From NCBI GenBank assembly GCA_002938195.1, contig PTKX01000011.1, forward strand, positions 1-35,473: a DNA stretch of 35,473 nt, read 5' to 3'. The DNA comes from Alphaproteobacteria bacterium MarineAlpha5_Bin7. GTDB taxonomy: Bacteria; Pseudomonadota; Alphaproteobacteria; HIMB59; GCA-002718135. The notes beneath the pieces are model-generated. The model saw nothing but the letters and a program-made list of their open reading frames with translations. It did no database searches and was not told the DNA's origin. A program made the position numbers and the translations under genes. Of this stretch, positions 18,769 through 27,027 are shown piece after piece; positions within the stretch are counted from its first letter, which is position 1; each line of letters begins with the position of its first letter.

Positions 18769-19489
18769 AGACTTAAAAGAAATTCCTTTTAATCATTTAT
18801 GGAACACCAAAGGAGTATTTACAACTATTAGATTAACAGGCTCTACTGCAAATTTTATTCATCTAAAAGAACATCTAAGAAATTTAAATAATTCATTAAA
18901 AAAACTTAATATAAATTTCGCATTTACTCAAAAAAAATTTGAAATACTTGTTAAAAATAAATTTAAAAACAATATAAATTATAATCATTTATTAAGAATA
19001 GCAGTTAATAATAAAATTATATCTATTGATCTTCGTAAAAGAGTAAATCCAAATAAATTTTTTAAAGGATTGCTAATGAATTATCAAAGAACACAACCTA
19101 CAATTAAGAATTTAAATTATAAAAAAATTTTTCAATTTTTGAAACCTTTAAGTCTAAAATCTGAAGAAATAATTTTATATAAAAATAATTTAATTTTAGA
19201 AGGTGCAACTACTAATTTAATTTTCGTAAAAAATAAAAAATTATACCTTCCTAAAAAAAATTATTATTTTGGAATTACCCTGAAATTTATAATAAAGCAT
19301 ACCAAAAGAAAAATAATGAAAACCAATATTTATTTGCAGAAAATCAATGAATTTGATGAAATTTTGCTAGTTGGATCAGGCAAGGGAGTTGTAGCTTTAA
19401 ATAATATTCCACAACTAAGATGGAAGAATAAGGGGCATGTTATTTATAAAGAATTACAAGAACTATATAATTCAAACATAGAAAGATAA
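18731..19489 (+). CDS. pabC: Aminodeoxychorismate lyase-like PLP enzyme (PabC)
   Basis: This fold-type IV PLP enzyme of 252 residues would release pyruvate from aminodeoxychorismate to give p-aminobenzoate. Features are NTKGVFTTIRL near residue 25, HLKEHLRNLNNSLKKLN, the probable PLP-lysine region IKNLNYKKIFQF, the cofactor-contact motif ILEGATTNLIFV, and YYFGITLKFI. Branched-chain or D-amino acid aminotransferases share this fold, but position directly after pabBA favours PabC. The ATG at 18731 lies 38 bases inside pabA, and there is no other ATG before the conserved region. The protein is very rich in Lys and Asn, reflecting extreme AT content. Confidence 0.8.
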   Translation: MANNLLKKSYQHKDLKEIPFNHLWNTKGVFTTIRLTGSTANFIHLKEHLRNLNNSLKKLNINFAFTQKKFEILVKNKFKNNINYNHLLRIAVNNKIISIDLRKRVNPNKFFKGLLMNYQRTQPTIKNLNYKKIFQFLKPLSLKSEEIILYKNNLILEGATTNLIFVKNKKLYLPKKNYYFGITLKFIIKHTKRKIMKTNIYLQKINEFDEILLVGSGKGVVALNNIPQLRWKNKGHVIYKELQELYNSNIER

Positions 19490-19498
19490 ACTAATAAA

Positions 19499-20320
19499 TT
19501 GAAACTTAATAAATCAAATTTTTATTTTAAATACCCATTAATAATGGGCATTTGCAATATTACCCAAAATTCGTTCAGCGATGGAGGAATAAATTTTAAA
19601 AAAATTGATGCGCTAAAAAATATTAAATTAATGGTAAAGCAAGGAGCATCAATAATAGATATTGGAGCTGAAAGCACGCGGCCAGGAAGCGAACCTATTT
19701 CATACAATGAAGAAATAAAAAGATTAGAACCAGTATTGAAGGTTTTACCCAAAAATAAATTTATAATTTCAATTGATACTAATAAAATTGAAACTCAGGA
19801 ATTTGTGTTAAAAAAGGGAGCTCATATTATTAATGATATTTTTGGAGGTAATGAAGATTTATTTTATCTTGCTAAGAAATATCATAGTGGTTTAGTATTA
19901 ATGCATACTCCTGCAGCACCAAAAATAATGCAAAAAAAAACAAAATCTTATAATAATGTTATTCAAGATATCAAAAAATATTTCATAAATAAACTTAAAT
20001 CGGCTGATAAACTAAAAATATCTCATAAAAAAATATGGCTTGATCCCGGCATAGGTTTCGGAAAAAATTTAAAACAGAATTTAAATATTTTAAGTAAAAT
20101 TGATCAATTTAAATTACAAAATTGCGGCGTTATGATTGGATCGTCAAGAAAAAGCTGGATTCATAAAATTGATGGTTCATCAGTAGAAAATAGAATTGGC
20201 GGATCTTTGGCATCTGTTTTATATTGTTTAAATAAAGGCGTGGATATATTTAGAGTTCACGATGTTTATGAAACACAACAGGCGATAAAAATATACAATA
20301 AAATAAAATGTTTAAAGTAA
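19499..20320 (+). CDS. folP: Dihydropteroate synthase
   Basis: FolP joins p-aminobenzoate to hydroxymethyl-dihydropterin pyrophosphate; it is the sulfonamide target. It has 273 residues, normal length. The TIM-barrel motifs are all present: PLIMGICNITQNSFSDGG near residues 14-31, DIGAESTRPGSEP, ISIDTNK, HIINDIFGG, HTPAAP, WLDPGIGFGKNLKQN, MIGSSRKSW and IFRVHDVYE. In NITQNSFSDGG, Gln replaces the usual Pro. The start is TTG (19499), since the first ATG falls inside the conserved motif. It follows pabC by 9 bases and overlaps folB by 13. Identification is secure. Confidence 0.95.
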   Translation: MKLNKSNFYFKYPLIMGICNITQNSFSDGGINFKKIDALKNIKLMVKQGASIIDIGAESTRPGSEPISYNEEIKRLEPVLKVLPKNKFIISIDTNKIETQEFVLKKGAHIINDIFGGNEDLFYLAKKYHSGLVLMHTPAAPKIMQKKTKSYNNVIQDIKKYFINKLKSADKLKISHKKIWLDPGIGFGKNLKQNLNILSKIDQFKLQNCGVMIGSSRKSWIHKIDGSSVENRIGGSLASVLYCLNKGVDIFRVHDVYETQQAIKIYNKIKCLK

Positions 20321-20652
20321 AAATTAAAAATATAAAAATTAAAGCAAAAATTGGAGTCTCAAAAAAAGAAAGAAAAAAAACTCAAGCTCTATATGTGACC
20401 CTAAGTTTCAAATATAATTTATTAGATAAGAAAAAAATTGATAATATCGAATTTTTAAAAGATTATTCTAAAATAATAAAATATTTAAGAGATTATATTC
20501 AAAAATCTCAATACAAAACACTAGAAAAATTAATTATAGAATCGAAAAAAGAATTAAAAAAAAACTTTCAACTCAGTTATATTATTTTGGAAATCGCTAA
20601 ACCAGAAGTTGCAAAAAAATACGATTGTGATTCTATAAGTGTATCAGAATAA
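20308..20652 (+). CDS. folB: Dihydroneopterin aldolase
   Basis: This small enzyme (114 residues, typical length) converts 7,8-dihydroneopterin to 6-hydroxymethyl-dihydropterin and glycolaldehyde. Recognisable segments are IKNIKIKAKIGVSKKERKKTQ at the N-terminus (usually I-x-G-x-I-G-V-x-x-x-E), LKDYSKIIKYLRDYIQKSQYKTLEKLI in the middle with the conserved YxTLE motif, and LEIAKPEV near the end. The usual Glu of the N-terminal motif is within KKERKK. The gene overlaps folP by 13 bases and folK by 14. It is highly Lys-rich. Confidence 0.88.
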   Translation: MFKVKIKNIKIKAKIGVSKKERKKTQALYVTLSFKYNLLDKKKIDNIEFLKDYSKIIKYLRDYIQKSQYKTLEKLIIESKKELKKNFQLSYIILEIAKPEVAKKYDCDSISVSE

Positions 20653-21151
20653 AGTTTATATTTCCCTAGGCACTAATATGGGAAATTGGAAAAATAATTT
20701 TAATCAATCTTTTTTTGAATTAAATAAATTAGGAATAATTAATAATTGCAGTTCAATATATTTATCAAAACCATATGGATTTAAAAATCAAAATTTTTTT
20801 TACAATGTAGCAATTGAGTTATATACTAATATAAATCCTAACGAATTAATCGCAAAACTCCAATTAATAGAGAAAAGGTTAAAAAAAAATAAATTAATTT
20901 CTAATGGGCCTAGGCGTATCGATTTGGATATAATTTATTACAATAAGTTTGTTATAAGAAAAGATTCATTAATAATTCCTCACCCAAGAGCCCATTTAAG
21001 AGACTTTGTATTATATCCTATTTGCGAAATTATACCTTTTTATATTCATCCTATAATAAAAAAGACAACAAAACATTTAATTAGTCAGCTTAAAAAAAAA
21101 TATATTTTTAAAATAATTAAAAAGCAGAAAGGGAGTGAATTAATTTTTTAA
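20639..21151 (+). CDS. folK: 6-hydroxymethyl-dihydropterin pyrophosphokinase
   Basis: FolK transfers pyrophosphate from ATP to 6-hydroxymethyl-dihydropterin, the step before FolP. It has 170 residues. Motifs are VYISLGTNMGNWKNNF at the N-terminus, FYNVAIELYT, the metal/ATP motif GPRRIDLDIIYYN (aspartates chelating two magnesium ions) and IPHPRAHLRDFVLYP. The start is a GTG at 20639 inside the end of folB. The 3' end overlaps the convergent TrpF-like gene by 35 bases. Together with the preceding genes this gives a six-gene folate block; folE, folA and folC are not in the window. Confidence 0.95.
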   Translation: MYQNKVYISLGTNMGNWKNNFNQSFFELNKLGIINNCSSIYLSKPYGFKNQNFFYNVAIELYTNINPNELIAKLQLIEKRLKKNKLISNGPRRIDLDIIYYNKFVIRKDSLIIPHPRAHLRDFVLYPICEIIPFYIHPIIKKTTKHLISQLKKKYIFKIIKKQKGSELIF

Positions 21152-21782
21152 GTTTAAATTCACTTATATTATTATATTTATCTTTTAAACTTCTAGAAAC
21201 GTCTAATCCATTAGGATGAACGTTATCAATTACTAATTTAGCATTTTTATGATTGATTCCTCCACCAATATATATTGGTTTTTTTAATTTTTTCAAAAAT
21301 CTAATTTGATCTAAACAATCATAAATTGAAAAAGTTTTTATTTTTGTTTCCTCGTAAATATTTAAATCATAGTAAAAGATATCAATGATAGATGAAATAG
21401 ATTGAAAATAATTATTATCAAAATTTTCTGGATTGGCAGCAATGCCAATTTTTAATTTTTTAAATATATTTTTTAAATATTTGAAATCGCTTTTTTCAAA
21501 AAAATATGAACATGATATTATTTTTGGTTTTGTGTAATCAATTTGTTTAACTAATTCCAATGCTGATTGATAACGTGAAAGAAGAACAGATTCAATTTTA
21601 TATTCATCGCATTCCTCAATTAAATTTTTTATTAAATCATCGTCACATGTATTTGGTCCAAGCAGATTATTGCTAGCAAATCCAAGAGATTTGATATTAT
21701 TATTAGCAGCTGTAATAATCGAGTTTGAGGAAGTAATTCCACAAACTTTCAAATCAATAGTTTGAGTATCAACCATTTTCAA
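21117..21782 (-). CDS. Divergent phosphoribosylanthranilate isomerase-like protein (TrpF-like)
   Basis: This is a 221-residue TIM-barrel protein. The N-terminal IDLKVCGIT (Cys14 as candidate general base) and C-terminal IYIGGGINHKNAKLVIDNVHPNGLDVSRSL (read in pieces) match TrpF. A candidate general acid Asp is in IFYYDLNIY. The strongly conserved SPR segment that normally follows GFVF is not visible: the sequence there is LGFASNNLLGPNTCDDD. It may therefore be a true but fast-evolving TrpF, or a relative with another role. It starts in a 4-base ATGA overlap with the upstream DUF1476 gene, implying translational coupling. No other trp genes are nearby. Confidence 0.7.
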   Translation of the reverse strand: MKMVDTQTIDLKVCGITSSNSIITAANNNIKSLGFASNNLLGPNTCDDDLIKNLIEECDEYKIESVLLSRYQSALELVKQIDYTKPKIISCSYFFEKSDFKYLKNIFKKLKIGIAANPENFDNNYFQSISSIIDIFYYDLNIYEETKIKTFSIYDCLDQIRFLKKLKKPIYIGGGINHKNAKLVIDNVHPNGLDVSRSLKDKYNNISEFKLKKLIHSLSAF

Positions 21783-22105
21783 TCCTGTTTATTTCTTTTT
21801 TGAAATTCCTCAATAGCCTTTATTTCGCATTCTTCGATTTTATTTTTGATTTCATTTTTGTCTATATTTAAATTTTTCAAATTAAAATCCTCGAAAAGTT
21901 TATCGATGATATCATCATCTCCAGGTTTTTCTAAATCTGCTAATCTAACTTCTGATATATATTCATTTTCATTATTTGGCTTAATTAACGTAGCAGCCCA
22001 TTGACCAACTAATTTATTTCTTATTGCTCTAACTTTAAATTGAGCTTCTTGATCTTGAAGATATTTTGCTTCAAATCCTTTTTTTCTTTCATCAAAAGTA
22101 TTCAT
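21779..22105 (-). CDS. DUF1476 protein, F1-ATPase zeta-inhibitor homologue
   Basis: This is a 108-residue soluble helical protein. The start, MNTFDERKKGFEAKYLQDQEAQFKVRAIRNKLVGQWAA (in pieces), matches the alphaproteobacterial DUF1476 family, whose Paracoccus member is the zeta subunit that blocks ATP hydrolysis by F1-ATPase. The middle segment DLEKPGDDDIIDKLFEDF is also typical. The family is almost confined to Alphaproteobacteria and so is a good taxonomic marker here. AGAGGATAACG precedes the ATG and provides a Shine-Dalgarno. It is the first gene of a two-gene unit with the TrpF-like gene, divergent from malate synthase across 143 bases. The inhibitory role is inferred from family. Confidence 0.88.
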   Translation of the reverse strand: MNTFDERKKGFEAKYLQDQEAQFKVRAIRNKLVGQWAATLIKPNNENEYISEVRLADLEKPGDDDIIDKLFEDFNLKNLNIDKNEIKNKIEECEIKAIEEFQKRNKQD

Positions 22106-22248
22106 CGTTATCCTCTATAACATAAATTTACTAAATCTTTCTTACTAATATTCATATATAAATTTTAGTTTTAAAACATTTGTCAGTATATATCTTCTGC
22201 ATTATAAGCCCTAAAATTATATAATTTATTATAAAAACATATTTTTAT

Positions 22249-24417
22249 ATGCAAAAAAAGAAAAAAATTTTCAACATAGAAGTTGATGAAAATTTATTAA
22301 ATTTTATAAACAATGAAGTATTAAAAAATTTAAGCATTAATGCTGATTTATTTTGGGAAGAATTTTCTAACTTAATTAATTTATTCAATCCTCTAAATAA
22401 AAAATTATTGGATCAAAGAGAGATTTTTCAAAACAAAATTAGCAGATGGCACAAAAAACATACTAGTAGAGAAATAGACTTAAGTGAATATAAAAGTTTT
22501 TTATATGATATAGGATATATAGTTGAAGAAGGTTCAGAATTTAAAATTGATACCACCAACACAGATCCAGAAATTGCAGATATATCAGGTCCTCAATTAG
22601 TTGTTCCTATAACAAATGCAAGATATTCATTGAATGCAGTAAACGCACGATGGGGAAGTTTATACGACGCTGTTTATGGAACAGATGTGTTGGGAGATTT
22701 GCCTAAATCAAATTCATATGATGCCAAGAGAGGCGCAAAGGTTATAGATTATGTTAAATCTTATTTTGATAAAATCCTTTCGCTAACTAAAGGATTGTGG
22801 AAAGATGTTGAAAAATTTGAATTAAAAGATGATCAAATTTTTTTTATTTTAAAAGATGAAACAAAAACCCAACTTATAAATAAAAATCAAATAGTGGGAT
22901 ATAAATTAAATTCTTCTTATAATCTTGAAGAATTAATTTTTATAAAAAACAATCTTCATATAAGAGTTATGATAAATGCGAATAGCGAAATTGGGAAAAA
23001 TGATTGCGCACATATATCCGATGTTCTTTTTGAATCTGCAGTATCAACTATATTAGATTGTGAAGATAGCGTTGCAACAGTAGATACAGAGGATAAAATT
23101 CTTGCCTATAGTAATTGGCTGGGTTTAATGAAGGGCGATTTAAAAACAGAGTTTAATAAAGATGGTAAAACAATTAAGCGTTCACTTACATCCGATATTA
23201 ATTTTACAACTTTTGATGGAAATATCAAAAATCTTAAAGGAAGATCTTTGATGTTAATAAGAAACGTTGGTCATTTAATGACCATTAACTCTATATTTGA
23301 TAGCCAAGGAAAAGAAATTGGCGAAGGAATAATGGATGCAATGATAACCTCATTAATTGCATTATATGATTTAAATAAAAAAGAAGGAAATAAAAATTCT
23401 AACTTTGATTCAATATATATTGTTAAACCAAAAATGCATGGCCCTGAAGAAGTATCATTTACTGACAAACTTATGAAAAGAATAGAAGAAATTTTAAATA
23501 TACCAATTTACACTATCAAAATTGGAATCATGGATGAAGAAAGAAGAACTAGCATTAATTTAAAAGAATGCATTCGTGCTGCAAAATCAAGAGTTGCGTT
23601 TATTAACACGGGTTTTCTTGATAGAACTGGTGATGAAATTCATACTTCAATGGAGGCAGGACCTTTTTTAAAAAAAGCAGAAATGAAAAATGCCAAATGG
23701 ATTAAGGCCTATGAAAAAAGAAATGTTGAAATTGGTTTGCAATGTGGGTTGCAAGGAAAGGCTCAAATAGGAAAAGGAATGTGGGCAATGCCAGATCTAA
23801 TGGCAGAAATGATAAAACAGAAAATCAATCATCCTCTTGCGGGAGCAAATTGTGCATGGGTACCAAGTCCTACTGCTGCCACACTCCATGCAATGCATTA
23901 TCATCAAGTAGATGTGAAAAGTATTCAAAATAAAATTCTTGCAGAAAAAGAAAAAGAATCATTGTTTGATCTTATTACTCTACCTTTATTAAATAGACAG
24001 GACTTATCTGAAGAGGAAATATTATTTGAAATAGAAAATAATGTTCAAGGAATATTAGGATATGTAGTCAGATGGATTGATCAAGGCATCGGGTGTTCCA
24101 AAGTACCTGATATAAACAATATAGGATTAATGGAAGATAGAGCCACGTGTAGAATTTCATCTCAAGCACTAACTAACTGGCTTCATCATAATGTTATCAA
24201 CAAAGACCAGATCATGAATGCTCTAAAAAAGATGGTTAAAATTGTTGATGAACAAAATAAAAATGACCCTAAGTATATATCTATGGCCAGTAAAAATGAT
24301 TCTATTGTATTAGATGCTGTTAAAAATTTAATTTTTGATGGAATAAATCAACCCTCAGGATATACTGAACCCATACTTCATACAAAAAGATTAGAACGTA
24401 AATATGAAAAAAGATAA
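22249..24417 (+). CDS. glcB: Malate synthase G
   Basis: This enzyme condenses glyoxylate with acetyl-CoA to malate. The 722-residue length is near-identical to the E. coli G isoform (723). Motifs in order are GPQLVVPITNARYSLNAVNARWGSLYDA (in pieces), ILDCEDSVATVD, RNVGHLMT, PKMHGPEEVSF, GIMDEERRTSINL (the Glu and Asp bind magnesium) and CAWVPSPTAATLHAMHYH. The catalytic-base Asp is residue 630, in LMEDRATCRISSQ. No isocitrate lyase lies nearby, so glyoxylate could come from glycolate, purine or other routes. The 143-base gap upstream shows only AT-rich sequence. Its 3' end overlaps the next gene by 14 bases. Confidence 0.97.
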   Translation: MQKKKKIFNIEVDENLLNFINNEVLKNLSINADLFWEEFSNLINLFNPLNKKLLDQREIFQNKISRWHKKHTSREIDLSEYKSFLYDIGYIVEEGSEFKIDTTNTDPEIADISGPQLVVPITNARYSLNAVNARWGSLYDAVYGTDVLGDLPKSNSYDAKRGAKVIDYVKSYFDKILSLTKGLWKDVEKFELKDDQIFFILKDETKTQLINKNQIVGYKLNSSYNLEELIFIKNNLHIRVMINANSEIGKNDCAHISDVLFESAVSTILDCEDSVATVDTEDKILAYSNWLGLMKGDLKTEFNKDGKTIKRSLTSDINFTTFDGNIKNLKGRSLMLIRNVGHLMTINSIFDSQGKEIGEGIMDAMITSLIALYDLNKKEGNKNSNFDSIYIVKPKMHGPEEVSFTDKLMKRIEEILNIPIYTIKIGIMDEERRTSINLKECIRAAKSRVAFINTGFLDRTGDEIHTSMEAGPFLKKAEMKNAKWIKAYEKRNVEIGLQCGLQGKAQIGKGMWAMPDLMAEMIKQKINHPLAGANCAWVPSPTAATLHAMHYHQVDVKSIQNKILAEKEKESLFDLITLPLLNRQDLSEEEILFEIENNVQGILGYVVRWIDQGIGCSKVPDINNIGLMEDRATCRISSQALTNWLHHNVINKDQIMNALKKMVKIVDEQNKNDPKYISMASKNDSIVLDAVKNLIFDGINQPSGYTEPILHTKRLERKYEKR

Positions 24418-25381
24418 ACAAGAATGGCATTGGCATCCCGCTTTACCACTAGAAAATAATCCTTTATTTAAATGGCCCCTGTCTTTTAATAATATTGGAA
24501 AGTGGTATTTAACTATGTGGGCACCGTTATCAGAAACAGTTTTTTGTTTAATTATTGCTCTTATTTCCTTTTATTTAATTTATTCTCCTTCATCAAATTT
24601 TCAAAATATTGATTTAAACTGGATAGTTCAAATACATTTTATTAATTTGATTATTATCTTATTAGTGGCAGGCGGTTTACATATTTTTTTTTATAAATTA
24701 AAAATACAAAAAAAAGATTTTAAATATGACTTAAGAGAATTCGCAAATAATAAAATTTTTATTTTCAACTCCCAACTTTTAGATAATATGTTTTGGACAT
24801 TGTTTAGTGGAGTAACATTTTGGACATTTTATTTGTCTATTTTTTTATGGTCATACTCTAACGGCTTAGCCCCATTAATCACTTTTTATGCTAATCCTTT
24901 TTGGTTTTGTTTATTATTTTTTTTAATCATTTTATGGGAATCTTTTCATTTTTATTTTATGCATCGTTTACTGCATATTCCTATTTTTTATAAACTTTTT
25001 CATCATATTCATCATAGAAATATTAATCCAGGTCCATGGTCTGGAATCTCTATGCATCCGGTTGAACATTTATTTTATTTTAGCTCAGTATTGATACATT
25101 TTGTTATTCCATCGAATCCACTTCATATTATTTTTCACTTAATTATTATGACAGTGGGAGCAGTAATAGGGCATTGCGGGTTTGATAGAATCTTAATAAA
25201 TAAAAAAAATAAAATTTATTTAGGGCATTTTCACCATCAGTTACATCATAGATATTTTGAATGTAATTATGGAACAATTGAATCACCTTGTGATGTGTGG
25301 TTTAATTCATTTCACGATGGAACTACTGAAGCATCCACAAAGATGCGTAAAAATTATTTTAGAGAAAAAGGCAGTGTTTAA
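24404..25381 (+). CDS. Fatty acid hydroxylase/sterol desaturase-family membrane protein
   Basis: This is a 325-residue di-iron membrane oxygenase family protein with several hydrophobic helices. Histidine boxes are HRLLH (187-191), HHIHH (200-204) and HHQLHH (277-282) with ECNYG just after, the pattern of the FA_hydroxylase domain (PF04116). SMHPVEH (217-222) adds another conserved piece. Members hydroxylate or desaturate sterols, carotenoids (for example CrtZ/CrtR relatives), fatty acids or sphingoid bases; the substrate here cannot be decided. The ATG sits 14 bases within the end of glcB. A small membrane protein gene overlaps its end, so the two likely work together. Confidence 0.85.
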   Translation: MKKDKQEWHWHPALPLENNPLFKWPLSFNNIGKWYLTMWAPLSETVFCLIIALISFYLIYSPSSNFQNIDLNWIVQIHFINLIIILLVAGGLHIFFYKLKIQKKDFKYDLREFANNKIFIFNSQLLDNMFWTLFSGVTFWTFYLSIFLWSYSNGLAPLITFYANPFWFCLLFFLIILWESFHFYFMHRLLHIPIFYKLFHHIHHRNINPGPWSGISMHPVEHLFYFSSVLIHFVIPSNPLHIIFHLIIMTVGAVIGHCGFDRILINKKNKIYLGHFHHQLHHRYFECNYGTIESPCDVWFNSFHDGTTEASTKMRKNYFREKGSV

Positions 25382-25781
25382 AATTAAAAAAAAAACAGAT
25401 ATTTTTTTAATATTATTAAATATATTAAGTTTGCTTTATTATTCCTCTCAGTTATTAATTTTTACAGATGAATTTGCTATAAATAACATAGGTTTTTTTA
25501 ATCATGCAGTGGCAGGACTATGTGAAATTATTGGAATTATTTTTTTTTCTTTAGCTATAGGTTTAATTATTGTTTTAATTAGAGGATTTTCTAATCAATT
25601 GCCTTTGTTTAGCACCATTTTTTTAATAGATACTATAATTTCTCTTAATTTTTGGAGATATGTAATTACAGATAGTCCAGGAGAAACAAGCATTGATATA
25701 ATTACAATTAATGCTTATTTGTTCTCTTTAATGGGTTTATCAATGTTAATGCTATTAATTCGTTTAAAAAATAAAATTTAA
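25374..25781 (+). CDS. Small multi-pass membrane protein
   Basis: This is a hydrophobic protein of about 135 residues with four probable membrane helices: around IFLILLNILSLLYYSS, IIGIIFFSLAIGLIIVLI, a segment near FSTIFLIDTIISLNFW, and YLFSLMGLSMLMLLIRL. I chose GTG at 25374, whose product begins VFKIKKKTDIF. The frame is also open upstream from ATG 25257, but that part lies entirely inside the desaturase gene and reads as out-of-frame coding sequence. The 8-base overlap with the desaturase gene suggests translational coupling. No family was recognised. It may be a partner of the desaturase; a role in the following nucleoside operon seems unlikely. Confidence 0.65.
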   Translation: MFKIKKKTDIFLILLNILSLLYYSSQLLIFTDEFAINNIGFFNHAVAGLCEIIGIIFFSLAIGLIIVLIRGFSNQLPLFSTIFLIDTIISLNFWRYVITDSPGETSIDIITINAYLFSLMGLSMLMLLIRLKNKI

Positions 25782-25795
25782 ACTTAGGATATTGT

Positions 25796-26197
25796 ATGAT
25801 TTCAAAAAACTTTGAAAAATTATTTAAGGAAGCAATAAAAGTTCGTGAAAGAGCTTATGTTCCATATTCAAAATTTAAAGTTGGAGTAGCTTTTTTGACT
25901 GAAGATAATTCAGTGGTTGTTGGTTGTAATGTAGAAAATGCTGCATATCCACAGTCTCAATGTGCTGAAGCCAGCGCTATTGGAAGTTTAATTAGCGAGG
26001 GTTTCTCTAGTATCAAAGAAGTGGTAGTAATAGGATCAGGAAAATTATTATGCTCTCCATGTGGTGGTTGTAGACAACGCTTACGTGAATTTGCATCATT
26101 GGATGTACATATACATATGTGTAATAGCAAAGGCCACTTACAAACTTCTACACTTGGAGAATTATTACCAAACTCTTTTGGTCCAGAGAATTTATAA
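25796..26197 (+). CDS. cdd: Cytidine deaminase
   Basis: This cytoplasmic zinc enzyme deaminates cytidine and deoxycytidine to uridine and deoxyuridine. The 133-residue length fits the homotetrameric class. The zinc and catalytic site is Cys56 and Glu58 in QCAEASAIG with Cys89 and Cys92 in CSPCGGCRQ. The substrate-binding FKVGVAF and GCNVENAAYP are intact. AGGA lies 8 bases upstream of the ATG. Its stop overlaps the next start by one base (TAATG). It is the first of three salvage genes, which supply the pentose phosphates and bases from imported nucleosides. Confidence 0.96.
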   Translation: MISKNFEKLFKEAIKVRERAYVPYSKFKVGVAFLTEDNSVVVGCNVENAAYPQSQCAEASAIGSLISEGFSSIKEVVVIGSGKLLCSPCGGCRQRLREFASLDVHIHMCNSKGHLQTSTLGELLPNSFGPENL

Positions 26198-27027
26198 TGC
26201 ATAATTCTGCTGAAGTTTTTTTAAAGAAATCAAATAACATTAAACCAGATATTGCGGTAATTTTAGGAAGCGGTCTAACAAACTTTTTTGAAGAAAAAAA
26301 TATTATCTCTTCAATTTCATATAAGGATTTACCTGATTTTCCTCAACCTACCGTTAAAGGTCATACTGGAAAACTTGTATTAGGTAAAATTGGAAAAATT
26401 AATGTCGTATGTATGTATGGTCGTTCCCATATTTATGAAGGACATGATCCTCAAAGTTTAGCCGCACCTATAAGAGTAATAAAAGATATTGGATGTAAAT
26501 TATTAATTATTACAAATGCTGCTGGTAGTCTTGACCAAAACATGCCTGCTGGAAGTTTAATGGTTATCAAAGATCACATAAATTGGAGTGGCTTTAATCC
26601 TTTAATAGGACCTAATGCTGACAGTTATGGACCACGCTTTCATGATATGAGTGATGGTTATAATAAAAATTATAGAAAACAGCTTTTAGAAGTAGCAAAT
26701 AAAATTGATCAAAAATTATATGAAGGAGTTTATTGTATGTACTCTGGTCCAAATTTTGAAACACCAGCAGAAATTAATGCTCTAAAAGTCATTGGGGGAA
26801 AGGCTGTTGGAATGTCTACTGTGCCTGAGGTATTAGTTGCTAATCACTGTGGTTTGTCTGTTATAGGCATTAGTGTAATTACCAATCTTGCTGCAGGCAT
26901 GAATAAAACAAAATTAAGTCATCAAGAAACTTTAGAAAATGCTGCATTAGCAGAAAACAACATAATAAATCTTATAAAAAACTTTATTAATGATATACAA
27001 TTAGATGATTCCTCAGGAAATAATTAG
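26197..27027 (+). CDS. Purine nucleoside phosphorylase (trimeric class)
   Basis: This enzyme phosphorolyses purine nucleosides to base and ribose 1-phosphate. The 276-residue length and motifs place it with the trimeric PunA/XapA-like class rather than hexameric DeoD. They include AVILGSGL, PQPTVKGHTGKLVLG, MYGRSHIYEGHDP, TNAAGSL, CMYSGPNFETPAEI, VGMSTVPE and GISVITNLAAGMN. These cover the phosphate loop, ribose and base contacts. In the family, guanosine, inosine and sometimes xanthosine are substrates; which one is preferred here cannot be read. It overlaps deoA by 23 bases. It is the likely consumer of nucleosides brought in by the BMP transporter at 1-4284. Confidence 0.92.
   Translation: MHNSAEVFLKKSNNIKPDIAVILGSGLTNFFEEKNIISSISYKDLPDFPQPTVKGHTGKLVLGKIGKINVVCMYGRSHIYEGHDPQSLAAPIRVIKDIGCKLLIITNAAGSLDQNMPAGSLMVIKDHINWSGFNPLIGPNADSYGPRFHDMSDGYNKNYRKQLLEVANKIDQKLYEGVYCMYSGPNFETPAEINALKVIGGKAVGMSTVPEVLVANHCGLSVIGISVITNLAAGMNKTKLSHQETLENAALAENNIINLIKNFINDIQLDDSSGNN

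Noticed and set aside
22214-22227. AAATTATATAATTT palindrome between DUF1476 and glcB as an operator
   Set aside because: It is made only of A and T in an AT-rich gap, so chance is likely, and it matches no known site.
25257-25373. ATG at 25257 as the start of the small membrane protein
   Set aside because: These 117 bases lie wholly inside the desaturase gene in another frame; the translated residues look like out-of-frame coding sequence and the membrane protein proper begins at GTG 25374.
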